Origin: Isoetes taiwanensis | Lineage: Eukaryota > Streptophyta > Lycopodiopsida > Isoetales > Isoetaceae | Assembly (NCBI GenBank): GCA_021234155.1 | Contig: JAJEKV010000212.1 | Coordinates: 872,001 to 936,000 of the forward strand | Length of the DNA: 64,000 nt | Reading direction: 5' to 3' | Part shown: in pieces, positions 48,466 through 59,834 of the stretch | Layout of the letters: each line of letters begins with the position of its first letter | Position numbering within the stretch: the first letter of the stretch is position 1 | Notes under the pieces: generated by a model | Told to the model about the DNA's origin: nothing | The model's database searches: none | What the model saw: only the letters and a program-made list of their open reading frames with translations | Program-made: the position numbers and the translations under genes

Positions 48466-48886
48466 CATGACCAAGCTTCAAAATGTCAGTAGGAGCCTGA
48501 TATCTTATGACTATTGCATCATGTCTTCCAGCCCGCCAAGAGGCTGAAGAGATATCCTCTAAAGCAGTAGTCCATGCGGTTTCTATAGCACGTGCCACCG
48601 CAAACTGTCCATCCTACATGGCTCGCATCTTCGGGACACGTGCCTTCCCCAAGGGTTGTGCAACAAGTGATTTCTTGCCAATATACATTTCATGGTTGCT
48701 TTCGTTCCTCATAATTTTCAATCTGCTCAACGTTTTCCCAAAGTTGAGAACGGCGAGTATAGAGGCGATAATCGGTCCCCAACCCTATGTACTTGCGGCT
48801 TGTGTTGGTTTGTATTACCTCCGGGTGTGAGAACTCTATCTCTTAGTTTCTTAATAGTCTTTTGTGTTTTGGTCCATTCATCTACA
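48466..48886 (-). pseudogene. Unrecognised coding remnant in the element B slot
   Basis: The minus strand reads VDEWTKTQKTIKKLRDRV from 48,886. After a shift near 48,735 it continues KIMRNESNHEMYIGKKSLVA, a TAG, then FAVARAIETAWTTALEDIS, ending LKLGHEL at a stop at 48,466. Composition is protein-like and the pieces lie in one orientation. It could be the last exons of the FCP1-like gene upstream on the same strand or a separate cargo gene. No domain is recognised. Confidence 0.4.
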
Positions 48887-49018
48887 AAGCAAATGAAGAT
48901 CACTTAATTATGTATACACACTCATAATTGTACCAATAAGAAAGACAATAAAAAGCAGTACTCAAGTGCAATGAACAAAAACTTTGATACATATATTCAT
49001 AACATTTGAATTTGTACA

Positions 49019-49815
49019 TCAGTCAAAGTTTGTACCAACAATGGGCGATGGACAGGGCCAATAACATGATGGCGGTTCTCCATTCCTTGCTCCAGTATAT
49101 TGACTAAATTTAGGCGTGAGCACCCAAGTTGCTGCCATAGTTTGCCACCAAAATCTGTTCCACCCCTTTCGATATGCTATCTGCTGTGCATTAGTCATTG
49201 GATGCTCTTTCACATAAACTATACCATCTTCAGCCATTTTGAATCCATTAAGCCATGGAATGAGCTCCATGACAAGCAATCACCTGTCGCCAATAATATG
49301 ATTGTCCAAGAGAAAGGACATATGTAGCTTCCTCACAGGAGTCAAAGTGGATTTGTATCTTTCGTTGTCGATCAGAATTGTATGTCCATAGTACTCTGGG
49401 TACTCTTTCCATACCACAGCTAATGGTTTCACAAACAACCCCTTTTGAGGTTCAGTAGAGTGTTTGTGTGGCGAGTCCAACTCGCTCCCATTTGTAAACA
49501 AACTTCAGCTTTATGGAAAAAGCATCACAAATATGTTGTACAATTGGGTGAAGATTTTTAGAAGTGAGTGAAGACCAGATGGCAACATCAAACCCTTCTC
49601 TTACAAATGCTAACGGTGATGCTAACCACGGCTGCAATAAAAAACTTGTTTCCTATATTAAATTGAAGCTCATCTTTCTGGATCTGTTGGTATCTTGAGT
49701 TAATATTTTCATTCTTGTGCACACTCTTGCCCAACACAGAATTTAAGTTAAAGATAATGAGCTTTCTCCCTGAATTAGATGATTCACCTGTCGCAAGAAA
49801 ACACTTGAGATTCAC
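49019..49815 (-). pseudogene. FCP1-like (NIF-type, HAD-fold) phosphatase gene in element B
   Basis: Read on the minus strand, the domain order matches the FCP1/NLI-interacting-factor phosphatase fold. SGRKLIIFNLNSVLGKSVHK (49,770) corresponds to the nucleophile strand; the DxDx[TV] acids are replaced (NLNS), as in some plant homologues that read DLNG. GFDVAIWSSLTSKNLHPIV (49,590) is motif II. KLKFVYKWE follows. KPLAVVWKEYPEYYGHTILI then DNERYK (49,430-49,350) is motifs III/IV, with the usual DD reading IDN. The C-terminal helix reads LNGFKMAEDGIVYVKEHP. At least two frame breaks are present. Family members dephosphorylate the RNA polymerase II tail or other phosphoserines; loss of both Asp suggests an inactive or binding role. 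It sits in the slot between the convergent element genes. Confidence 0.7.
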
Positions 49816-49971
49816 AATTTATAATTACATTTCAGATCACACAATTGAGAAAACACATTGATAATTACACATTTATTATTTGCACAGGTGTAAGTGAGAC
49901 AAATAAATTATTTTATTCATTACTTATTGAGTACAAAGAAGCTCGGAGCATGGCTCATACAAAACTGTAAT

Positions 49972-52900
49972 TTACAAACAAGTCAAAGAGTGTGTAGGAA
50001 CAACTGCTTGTATATTCATTTCGCCTTCTACAATTAATGCCTCCATTAGATGATCCCTCCGTGACTTGGCATAGGCATCAGTGAACCAACTGGGTGTCAT
50101 CTGCATGGTGCACAAGTATTGAAGGACTATACCAACAAATAACTAATAGGAAAATAACATGTTCTACTTACAAAAATGGAGCTTGGCTGTGCATCAACCA
50201 CGACATCTATGAATTTGTGCATGTAAGCCACAATGTACATGCAAGGGTTGCTGGTACTAGTTTCTGGCATTTTAGGACAGAACACAGGAGCATCAAAGTT
50301 TTTCCTACCATGGCTCAAGCTGTTGGATCCGAGCATCATGTTATTGATCACAAGCTTATGAAACCTGCAAAATTGCAATGTGAGAATAAATCAAGCATAA
50401 GAAATTGCAATATGAGAATAATCAAATCATAAAAAACAAAACAGAAATTCATACTTACTTCTGGACATGGAATAAATTACTACTCCAATATTTTAGTGTA
50501 GCCAAAATAGGTTTAGCTAAACTACCTTCAAATTGGGGCTAGAAGTTTCTAACACTAGGCTAAACTAAATGATTTTTCTCCATCATAGTTTCTTGCTTTT
50601 GGCTAAACTTTCACAAAATAGAAAGGCAAATATTAGCCTCATTCTATGGTAGTTTAAAAAAATCCAAGCATTTTGGCAAAGACATTGAATTTATTGTAAA
50701 TACATAAATCAAGACACAAACATATATAAAGAAGTTCAAAAACCTAAAAAAAAGGGACTACATTGTTTCTTTTCCTCTAAAGCTTCAACTTTGTACTTGG
50801 AACAAGAAAGAAAGTGAAAAAAAAAATATATATATAAATCTTATTTGAAATTTATTAAAGTTAATACATACATTGGTGTTGAATTTCGGGCTAATCTATC
50901 CATTTTTCCAAGACCACTCTATCTTAGGTTTAGCTAATCGATGTCCTGATGGATATATGCGAGAGTAAAAGGTTTGGCTATTCAACCTAAAAACTCACTT
51001 GGGCGGCAAAAAATTTGGGCTAAAATTTTCTTTTTTTTGGGCATTTTTTCAATTTACTTTAGCCGTTTTTCTTGGCAAAACTGCTACAAAATAGCCATTT
51101 GGCTAATCTTAGCCGTTATTTTATTCCATGCTTCTGGACCACTTTTGCATCGGGTACATAGCCTTTGACAGGAGAGAGGATCTGTATACTTGGGCTAGCT
51201 ATAGATGGAAAAGAGCTTTTCACTGGACCAGCAAGCACAAGTATTGCCAATGCCACATTTGGGCCTTGCAGAATTGGAACAAATATGTATTGGCATCTTG
51301 CAATCAAAATGCCATCCAGCCCTTCCTTTATGTAGGTGTTACGTGCATACGACCCCCTCGTTCTTGAGGGAATTCACAAAATCTCGGAAGGTGTCCGGTC
51401 GAACCATAAAAAACTTGTGTTTCCAATCAGATGGAAGACTGCTACAAAGGACCTGCACACATATTAATACATAAGATGAGTGACTTAGGGAATGAAATAA
51501 CATAAATATGTTGAAATGCTAGCCTACCTCCCATAGACATCTACCATCATAGAGGTCAAGTCCGACTTCGGCAGAACTTCGTCAACATCACTTTGAAAGA
51601 TGGGGGGTGCGGGCTTAGGAGGACGGTCCCTATAAGGAGTGAATGGAACCAACCTTTTCGATCGGTTCACTAAACTGTACAAGGAAACAACGGCATTAGC
51701 AAAAGAATATATCTATTGTAATCAATTGTATATTACTCACCTTGTAAATTCATCACACCTTCAAAGATCTTACGTGGGCTCTTTGCACCTTATTTGTTAT
51801 CACATCAATATTTGCTTGTAGCTCCTCTTCCTCTTAGGTTCCGGCTTCGGTGGGATCGGGATCAGCTTCCTTCACTGACTGTGATCATGTCCTATGTACA
51901 AAAAAATGTGGTTAATTATCATAAATCTGAGGTGTTTAACAAAATTAGTTCATCTTGGACATACCTCTTTCTTGGTGGTGGTGGCACTTTTTTTTGCCTA
52001 GAGATTTTTTTCAGGAGGAGGACATTTTTTTTGTTCTTTGGAGATTTTGCCTCATTTTTTTTCCTCTTGGAGTTACATCACCGGCATTCTTTTGCCTCCT
52101 CTTTGGAGTGGACTCAACTACCAACTCAACTTCCTCTTCCCCGGTATCTCACGGGATAAAATCTCGATCTGTGTCCTTTGTAGTTTCGGTGAAGGTGTCC
52201 GGAGGCGGCACCGCAGATGATCTTTGAGACAGGCCGAATCTTTCTTAGGAGCTTCTCCAATTACTAATTTAGCACTTGGTGATGAAAGTGAATCTGTTGC
52301 AGCAATCATTGAAGGCTTGCGACCGCTTTCGCTTTCTTTCAAGTGCCATCCTCTCTATTTCCTCAACTTCACTTTGCCATGTTCGAGGAGGCACCATTGC
52401 GGATGGTTCCCATTCTGCACCGTAAATGTCATTGGTGATCCGGAGCTGGAAGGTTGAGGGTCTGATTGATTGCTGCTTATGCTGTTAAAATCTGTAAAGA
52501 GAGTCGTCGATGCTGGATGGCTCAAGAACATCAACCATTAAAGCCGCTCGGGATAGGAACAACCTCATACGCAAAACAAACAAATAATCTAAATTTCAAT
52601 AGACATAAAAGAACATGAAAACAGAACTTAAACAATGAGAAATATCTGGTATATTCTGCCAAGCATGTACATTTCATGTACATAAAATGTACCAAATGTG
52701 CGTAACTACATTTAATCGTAGCCAAATGTACATGTACATGTTCCTCAATGTATACATAGATGTACATCAATGCACCCGAATGTACCCGGATGTACCTGTG
52801 TATCAGGTTAGGGAATGTAGATCTATGCCCAAAAAAGCACATATATATAAAAATGCACATACTTATGAATCCATCTACGGATGCACTCTAAAGATAAATG

Positions 52901-54343
52901 CATGTACATCTATTTGCAGATGTAGACTCCATTAGATACATGTACAAGCGGATACAAGCTGCGGTCCAAGCTCAAAAAATAAAAGCATCAATAAACAAGC
53001 AAATATATGCCTATGTACCTCGCTACGGATGTACACTAAAAAGTTATACATGTACAAGGAATAGCAATGCACTTTGAAAGCCATAGTCATGTAGAACTAT
53101 GCAGATTACAATAACAAATATGAATTAAGAGAAATATAAGTTTAAATTAGTTGAGAGCAATGCATACCTTTCTGGCGAGGAAACCAAGCTGAATTGAATG
53201 CCCTCATCCGGATGCAACCTTTTATGCAATTCGTCTTTCATGGACGAGATAACACAAGCAGAAGAAGCAATAAGCATCTCGCATGGAGCTAGCGGCAACA
53301 AACCGGTTTTGCCAAAGCCTTGGCCACAAATGTACATGAACTCGAATGTGATGAAGCGCTTTATAGAAGTAGCTCCTACGGGGGGGCCTCGGGTGAGAAC
53401 AATAGGTCCTGCTCTCCCCATGAAATCCAAAATATGTGAATGCCTTTGCTGAACCAATTCAATGCAATTAAGTTTTTCCTTTGCTTGTTCAATTGAGATT
53501 TCATGCCTTTCAATTTCTTTAGTTGCTTCATGTAAACCAATTTCTAGCTTAGAAGAGTGCTGCTCTTTCTCATGTCTACTCACAACCAAGTCTTCCAACT
53601 TGTACTTCAACACTCCGAAGATAACTTGATTTCCAGCAGGATCCTGGGACAATTTGTCAAATTCATGTTTTGTCTCGTCTATTTTTCTCTGGGTCTGCTG
53701 CGAGATCTTGGATAGCATATCCTTTCTACCCTCAATCCGGCTGATGACCTTCAATGCATCCCTCCTTTTTTCTTCCAGTGCTTCTACTTCATTCAATAGT
53801 TTAGTTTTCTCCTCCAACCCATGCTTACGTAACTGCTTTATTGTGTCAACATCTGATCTAGAATAACCCAGGGCTCTAATATTCTGCTGCAATATGATGT
53901 CGTGTTTGATATTTGAGGATTTACCTGTTGTAGGGTCCTCTGTAACGTCTGAACTTTTGGCAAGATCTTTGGCGGTGCTAGCCACGTCCATCCAATCAAC
54001 AAGCCGTCCCTTCAAGTGAAGAGCAAATGCTCTGGCAAAATAGGTAGAAATATAATGGTTCGTAACCTGTTTCTTGCCATAAACCAATTCATAATATTTA
54101 AAAAAAATCATCTTTCCATGCGTTCTGGATTCTCCCTTCCTTGAATCCTCGTCTATTTTTTGGAGCTTCACCTCATACGGGTATGTGGGCCTCTGCATGT
54201 TTATCACGGAGGTCTTTGGCTTGGATCACATCAGAACCCAAACGTAAACTCCTTGGAGGTAAAATTCCACTGCTGGAAGCACTGGCTTCTTGCTTGGGCT
54301 GTGATGATGAGCAAGCACTGATCTGGGGGCGTTTTGGGGCCAT
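49972..54343 (-). pseudogene. Coiled-coil / Ulp1-like protease gene of element B
   Basis: ATG at 54,343 opens MAPKRPQISACSSSQPKQ, a basic and serine-rich N-terminus. After a shift near 54,200, one frame stays open for 360 codons (54,207-53,125). It contains YYELVYGKKQVTNHYISTYF, DWMDVASTAKDLAKSS, and a long coiled coil (EVEALEEKRRDALKVISRIE to HEISIEQAKEKLNCI), then FITFEFMYICGQGFGKTG. A low-complexity Lys/Pro/Ser linker and intron-like gaps follow (53,100-51,350). The Ulp1-like part is CQYIFVPILQGPNVALAIL with LSPVKGYVPDAK (51,307-51,116), where the catalytic His is lost, and CPKMPETSTSNPCMYIVAYM (about 50,270-50,210), which keeps a Cys. It ends SRRDHLMEALIVEG and a stop at 49,972. Element A's gene aligns along its length. 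Confidence 0.65.
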
Positions 54344-54369
54344 AGCTAGTTGCTGCAGTCTTCTCAAAT

Positions 54370-56780
54370 GGATAGGATCTTGAATACCGCATGCATTTCC
54401 TTGATTCCTAAGGTTAAGCAGCCCTCTACTATTAATGATTGGAGGCCTATCTCCTTGTTGTCCTCTGTGTATAAGATTATTGCGAAAGCCCCGGCGAGAA
54501 GTTGAAGCCCGGTGTTGACTTCTTCCATTAGTAAGGTGCGATGCAGGTTTGTCCCGGGAGGAACATTTTGACTAATGTTGCCGCAGCCTTATGAGGGCCT
54601 TTATTGGGCGGATGAAGCGGGGCAAGGCATTGCCTATGTTGCTTGACTTTGCCAAAGCTTACGATAGTGTCCAGTGGGGAGTTCTTATCCGCCATGATGT
54701 TAGCATTGGGCGTGGTCCACGCTTTCTGAGACGATCATGAAGCTGCATAGGTCAGCACGGCAGACTACGGTGGTGTGCCAAGGTGAACCCTCCGCCTTTT
54801 CTCCTTAGGCGGAGGGTGCGCCGAGGGAGGTGCCCTTGGCCGCTTTTTGTTACTGATTGTGGCGAGGCCTTTGTCTCGGTTGTTTTTTTGCCGCAATTGG
54901 AGGAGGGAGTGGTGGATGGGCTTGGATGCGGGATGGTAGCCGCCAGATTATTAACCGGTTTGCCGATGACACTTTCCTCTTCTTGGTGGCGAAGAGAGGA
55001 TTTTTGAGAATGTGAAGGGTTTTTTGGATACTTTTCCTTGGCCTCGGGCATTCTTTTCGAATTGGGGTAAGTGCTCCGCATTATGGGCCCAAGTGACTCC
55101 GCCTCCCCTTGTTTGGCTCTATTCCCTTGGAAGGTGCTTCCGTGTAATGTGTGTACTAAGTTGTTGGGTATTCCCTTTGGAGGGATGTTTCCATGGGGAG
55201 GGTGTGGGATGAGATTTTTGCGGGTTGCGTAAAACACCTCAATTGGTGGAAGGGCAGCAAGTTGTCCATGGCGAGGTGGGATCACTATTGCCAAGTCAGA
55301 CTTTGTAGCACTCATGTGTATACAGCATTCGCGATGCTAGCTCACGAGGGTAAGATCTGGGCTTTGGATAAGATTGTTCGAAATTTTGTGTAAAGGGGAT
55401 GATGAAGGGGTGGTTGTTAAAGTGGCTTGGTGGAAGTGTCTCTCCCCCCGGGAGGATGGGGGGCTTGGCCATTCGGATTTAGGCGCATAGTAAGGTGTTG
55501 GTCTCCAAGTTTGTTTGGAGCATTTTGCAGGATGGAGCATCTTTCTCACAGTGCTTGTTGTTGTTGTTGCATCTCTTCGCCATTGTGTGGCGTTTGGGAA
55601 ATGCAGGTGCATGTGGAGTTGCCACAGGCATTTGTTGTATGGTCTCAGACCTTTCCCACATGCATCCCCTTTTCTCCACAGGAGTGTTGCGGGCTTGGGA
55701 TCATGTGCGTGTGCTCTTGACTAGATTATGCCTCGTTTATCACCACTCTTCTCCTTTCTTGTGGGTTCCTTTACCCCCTCACAAGACTTGCCCTTGGCGC
55801 CCTTTGTGCATGCATTTCGAACGCAGGCCCGTTGGAGGCGGCTGGCATGCTCACCTTGGAGGATTGGTATTGGGGTGGTCAGCTAGCTTCATGGGAGTTC
55901 TTTCGAGCTCGCTTTCGAGGGGCGTGGCCGGGCTATCACAGGGAGCGTGGCGGGGAGTATTCCTTCACACATACCTATAGTCCCTCGGGATGATATGGTG
56001 GGCACGCGTTTGGAAGGTTCATCCGGATGTTGTGTCTTCTTGCTTTGTGCGGTCTTCTTACCAAGTCTTGGCTATTCATGATGCCCCTTCAAGCAAGTGG
56101 TCTCTGCGACTTAGGGTTCTCGATGGCGCTTCGGTTTGGGCGTGGACATGGAGTTCACTTCCCCACCAAAGGTTAGGGTGCTTCTATGGCGGGTGGTGCC
56201 CGCCAGTATTCGGGTGAATGCCCTTGTGAGTCGGTTTAGGCGGGTGTGAGCCCTCTTTGCCCTTGTTGTGGCCTTCATCGTGAGCTGTGGAGCATTGTCT
56301 AGTTTTATGCCCTCACTTGCAGTCATGCGGGATTGGGTTAGGGCTGCATTTTGGTAAGATTGACTAGCGGCCATTCTTCGCTTCATGTGTATCTGGTGTT
56401 TGGCGCTCTTGCGCCAACAAGCCTTGCATGCGTCGCGTGGCTTGGTTGGTGTGGCTGATTTGGGCGGCGGCGGTTGTGGATCTTTCGGGGGATTGGCTGA
56501 CTGCGACCTCTCATTCTCGACTCGGTACAAGCTATTTCAAAGCTTTACGGTGTTCCGGGGTAGTAGAGCAGAAGTTTGCCATTTGGCGGGGACTTCTTGG
56601 GTGTTGTAGATAGTGATGGTCGGTTTGTATGCAAAAGAGAGTTGCTGATTTTTTCTCGAGTTTGTTGTGGAGTGTCGAGGTATATTGTCTCTTTGGGCGA
56701 TTCTCCTTCCTCCTCACTTGCTTTGTAACATTACCATTCTTTTAATATATTGATGACACAGTTCTTCAAAAAAAAAAAGA
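54370..56780 (+). mobile_element. 5'-truncated L1-type LINE with poly(A)
   Basis: The plus strand opens inside the reverse transcriptase at LIPKVKQPSTINDWRPISLL (about 54,400). It continues GIAYVALDFAKAYDSVQWG-like sequence with one shift (54,625-54,675, first catalytic Asp), then FADDTFLFLVAK (54,961, the F/YADD box). A zf-RVT-like C-terminal region follows (LCPCCGLHRELW at about 56,255). The copy ends with a run of about 11 A at 56,769. Frameshifts are frequent. It is inserted about 30 bases upstream of the element B Ulp1-like gene start, so it would separate that gene from its promoter. Target duplications were not resolved. Confidence 0.8.
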
Positions 56781-57003
56781 ATTCGTGATCGGAGTTCAAG
56801 CAGAGAAGGCAGGGGCGGGATAGTGAACGAGAGGCAAACCAAGAAAAAATTTGGGAAAGACTTTCAAAATCCGATAATTGTGCGGTTTCAGAGTGGTGGA
56901 TAGCCATTAATCATGGCAGTTACTAGCAGGTCATGATGACAGTTATTCCAAAAATGTGCATTCGGTACATATGCATATGTACAAAAAGGGCTACATTTAT
57001 AGA

Positions 57004-57024
57004 CACCCTTTCATGCTTTTACCC
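57004..57024 (-). repeat. Right terminal inverted repeat of element B
   Basis: CACCCTTTCATGCTTTTACC plus C is the exact reverse complement of the left end at 44,691. AAAA follows. Confidence 0.9.
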
Positions 57025-57146
57025 AAAAAGAAACCAACTCAGGGATTACATGGGACCAAACATTGGGAGTATTAATCTCAAGACCGCATCCATAATAATC
57101 AAGGTAGATGACAAAGACATGACTAACTATGTGCATGCAAAATGAA

Positions 57147-57616
57147 CTATGTCAAATATAGGATATCCAGGTGATGGTATTCCCTTACAACTTGCCAAAC
57201 TAACAAAGGAAAAAACCTGGGCAAAGTCGGTGAACACCATGCGGCCAAGGAATGTCTAATCCGGTGCATGTTTCCGCCTATCCGTCGGTGCAGGGCCAAG
57301 GTATCACAGGTCCGATGCGAAAAGTCCGTCCAAGAAACTCGATCAGAAAAGTCCCGGATTTGGACTGTGGTGGAACTGGCTGGTGTTCTTTCTGCGATGG
57401 ATCCTCCTATCACGATAGGAACCACGGATCTCCATTCTGAGATGCAATACAAGTTGCTAGACCTGTCAAAATAGCAACTAGTAGAGGGAGTCCACTGACC
57501 CTGTTGTAATAGCCAACATGGCTCCAAATAACAGTGTCGATCCAACAAAAAACGAAATTGGTAACAACCAGTGAGCAAGCAATCCTACAACCAGCATACA
57601 AGGCCCTAAAAATCAT
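57147..57616 (-). pseudogene. Minus-strand frames, one with a membrane-like segment
   Basis: From 57,603 the minus strand reads MIFRALYAGCRIACSLVVTN, then a hydrophobic stretch (VFCWIDTVIWSHVGYY, LPLLVAILTGLATCIA) and a stop at 57,410. A different frame stays open from 57,578 to 57,147. TTTTGACAG before GTCTAGC could be a splice acceptor. Two possible transmembrane segments are visible. I do not recognise the protein; it may be chance. Confidence 0.25.
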
Positions 57617-57746
57617 GTTTAAACTGTCTATTTACATCTCCTGAAAGGCCGATCCTGATCCAACTAAAGAATATTTGGAAAAAGTAGAAGGAAAAAATAG
57701 AAGATGATTGATTCCTAGGCAGCAAAGCCGTCCAACTAGCCGGCTC

Positions 57747-58091
57747 CTAGTCGGTTGTGAAGAATGAAGCAATCAGAGATCCAAACATGCATCCATCAAG
57801 GAAAATGGAAAAAAGAAACTTATCTGAAATGAAAGAGATGAATCCGGATTGTGAAGTTGAAGCCATGCTTTTGCAGATCCACTCTCTTGCATACAATACA
57901 TTATAGCTTGACAATGGCCCACCAGAAAGGGGAACCGAATAATCATCCATCTGGAGATAAAAGAAAGAAGATTCGAAGATAAGTCCAAGGCTTGGCACAT
58001 AGCCCATAGCCGTAACCGGTTCTTTTGGGCTCACGTCAAACCGATCAAGATTGAAGATCTTGAAAAAATACCACGAATCAATCTGCAACAT
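57747..58091 (-). other. 114-codon open frame, unrecognised
   Basis: An ATG-initiated frame (MLQIDSWYFFKIFNLDRF, then MGYVPSLGLIFESSFF) runs to a stop at 57,747. Composition is somewhat Phe/Ser-rich, as in frames opposite A-rich DNA. No family resemblance is visible. Coding status is doubtful. Confidence 0.2.
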
Positions 58092-58291
58092 GGCCCAATC
58101 CTAGCCCTAAAGCGGATGAAGACAGAGGTCGCCCTAAAGCAGATGAAGAAAGAGGTCACAAAAATCTCTTTTGCAATCAAACTGCCTAGTACCCCATCAA
58201 ACACCTGGATTGCAATATGCAGATCAAATCCGTCGCAATATGTAGATCAAAAAATCCGTCTGGACTACAACAAGAAGTAGAACTAGGGAAA

Positions 58292-58455
58292 ACTAGGAGA
58301 AACTGGTAGGGCAAAGAAGAAGGAGAAACTAGCTCAAGAGAACGCCGATGAATGAAAATAGGAGAAGAGACAGAATAAATAGAAGATGTGAGATGAGGCG
58401 TCCCCATCCAAGGAATGTCGGTTCTATTGCTATCGCAATAGAACCATGGCCTTAG
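58292..58455 (+). repeat. Dispersed module D, copy 2
   Basis: This is nearly identical to 40,412-40,560 in the same orientation and ends in the perfect hairpin GGTTCTATTGCTATCGCAAT with AGAACC. The copies diverge completely at CCATGGCCTTAGG against CCGTGGCATTCC, which marks a sharp element edge. Confidence 0.85.
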
Positions 58456-58544
58456 GTCCCTCAATATCATTTCTGCAACCCTCCTGTGACCTTTGGCTGC
58501 TGTTAATGCTTGAAAGTTTTTGAACAAAGACCGTGGAGGTCTGC

Positions 58545-59640
58545 TATACCAAATGCATATCGAGGATGGCAAATGCATATCGAGGATGGCACCATTTGCA
58601 TCACTAGCATGCATTTGGTCTAGTATAGCAAATGCGTGTTGGGGATGCAAATGGCACCATTTGCATCCTCAGCATCCAAAAATACAAAATGGCACCTTTG
58701 CATCTTGAGCAGGCTTGGCATGCTGCGGATGCAAATGGTGCCGTGATGCCATTTGCATCCTTAGGAGGGTGCCATTTTTTTATTTTGTTGTTTAAGCATG
58801 CTGAGGATGCAAATGGTGCCATTTTCATCCTCATCACGCATTTGCTATACCAGACCAGATGCATCCTGGTGAATGCAAATGGCACAGCATGCATTTGGTA
58901 AAGTGGACCATGCCGAGGATGCACGCCATTTGATCCTCGATATGCATTCAGTATAGCAGATCTTCCTGGTTGATGCTGATGTTGATTCTCGTTAGTTTTA
59001 GAACAAAAGACCATGATGCTAATCTACTATCAAAGTATGCATGCCAAGCCATGCAAATGGTGCCATGGCACCATACGCATCCTCAACACGCATTATTGAT
59101 ATCATGTCAATGGCGCCTTGAGGTTGCAAATGGTGCCATTTGCATCTATCAAAGTATGCATACCAAGCCATCATGTTCCATTTGCATCTCAACATGCATT
59201 ATTGAGAGCATGTATATGGCGCCCTGAGATGCAAATGGCACCATGAGCCAGTTGCATCCTCAACATGCATTTGCTATAGCAGACCTGCATGGGTGTTACT
59301 GATATTGATGCGTGTTAGTTTTAGAACAAAACACCATAATGCCAGTATGCTATCAAAGTATGCATATCAAGCCATGCAAATGGTCATTATTGATAGAAGA
59401 CCAGCATGACTCTCTTCTGCAAATGTTAGTAGCATGTATGTATGTTGGGATTGCAAATGAGCCCAAATGACTCCAGGGCCTCATTTGCAATCCCAACATG
59501 CATATTTTGTAAGAAGGTAGCATGAATCGTCGTTGTGTAAATGTTTCATGTAGCTTTTATTTTTAGCAAGTTTATATAAAAAATCTACACGTTGATATGG
59601 CAAATGGCGCCTGCCATTGACAACCTTAGTATGACATGCT
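58545..59640. repeat. GCAAATGGYGCCATTTGC palindromic minisatellite
   Basis: More than a dozen boxes of GATGCAAATGGTGCCATTTG or its parts are arranged with spacers such as CATGCATTTGCTATACCAGA and CCTCAACACGCATT. The core is a near-perfect 18-bp palindrome. Boxes appear whole or as half-sites in both orientations. A higher-order duplication carries GTTAGTTTTAGAACAAAA-ACCAT at 58,990-59,015 and 59,310-59,335, each followed by TATCAAAGTATGCAT. Frames over it are repeat-driven. Confidence 0.9.
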
Positions 59641-59834
59641 TATATATATATATCTAATTCTCTATCCCCTCTTTTTCTGCATGATGTCTAGCTGTTTAAT
59701 TTAGCCGCATGTCACATTTCCATCCGAGAGTGCTCTTAAAAAGAAGAGGTCACTCTTGATTTAGATGACAAGGAACATTCGATCGAAAACAAATCTAAGA
59801 TAGCTAAGAAGCCTAACTAGTAAGAAATATAGCA

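Larger units (their letters stand above)
44691..57024 (+). mobile_element. Element B: 12.33-kb relative of element A
   Basis: The left end GGGTAAAAGCATGAAAGGGT plus G (44,691-44,711) is mirrored exactly at 57,004-57,024. AAAA flanks both sides (44,687-44,690 and 57,025-57,028), which fits the 4-bp duplication of element A but is weak because of low complexity. Inside, the order repeats element A: a DDE-like gene on plus (45,016-48,105), a variable middle slot, and a coiled-coil/Ulp1-like gene on minus (54,343-49,972). Here the slot holds an FCP1-like phosphatase gene and one more remnant. An L1-type LINE (about 54,370-56,780) has landed between the Ulp1-like gene's start and the right end. 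DNA similarity to element A is patchy, so the two are old relatives, not a recent duplication. Confidence 0.85.

Noticed and set aside
51794-52227. Plus-strand Phe-rich frames
   Set aside because: They lie opposite the Lys/Ser/Pro-rich linker of the minus-strand Ulp1-like gene and are its antisense shadows.
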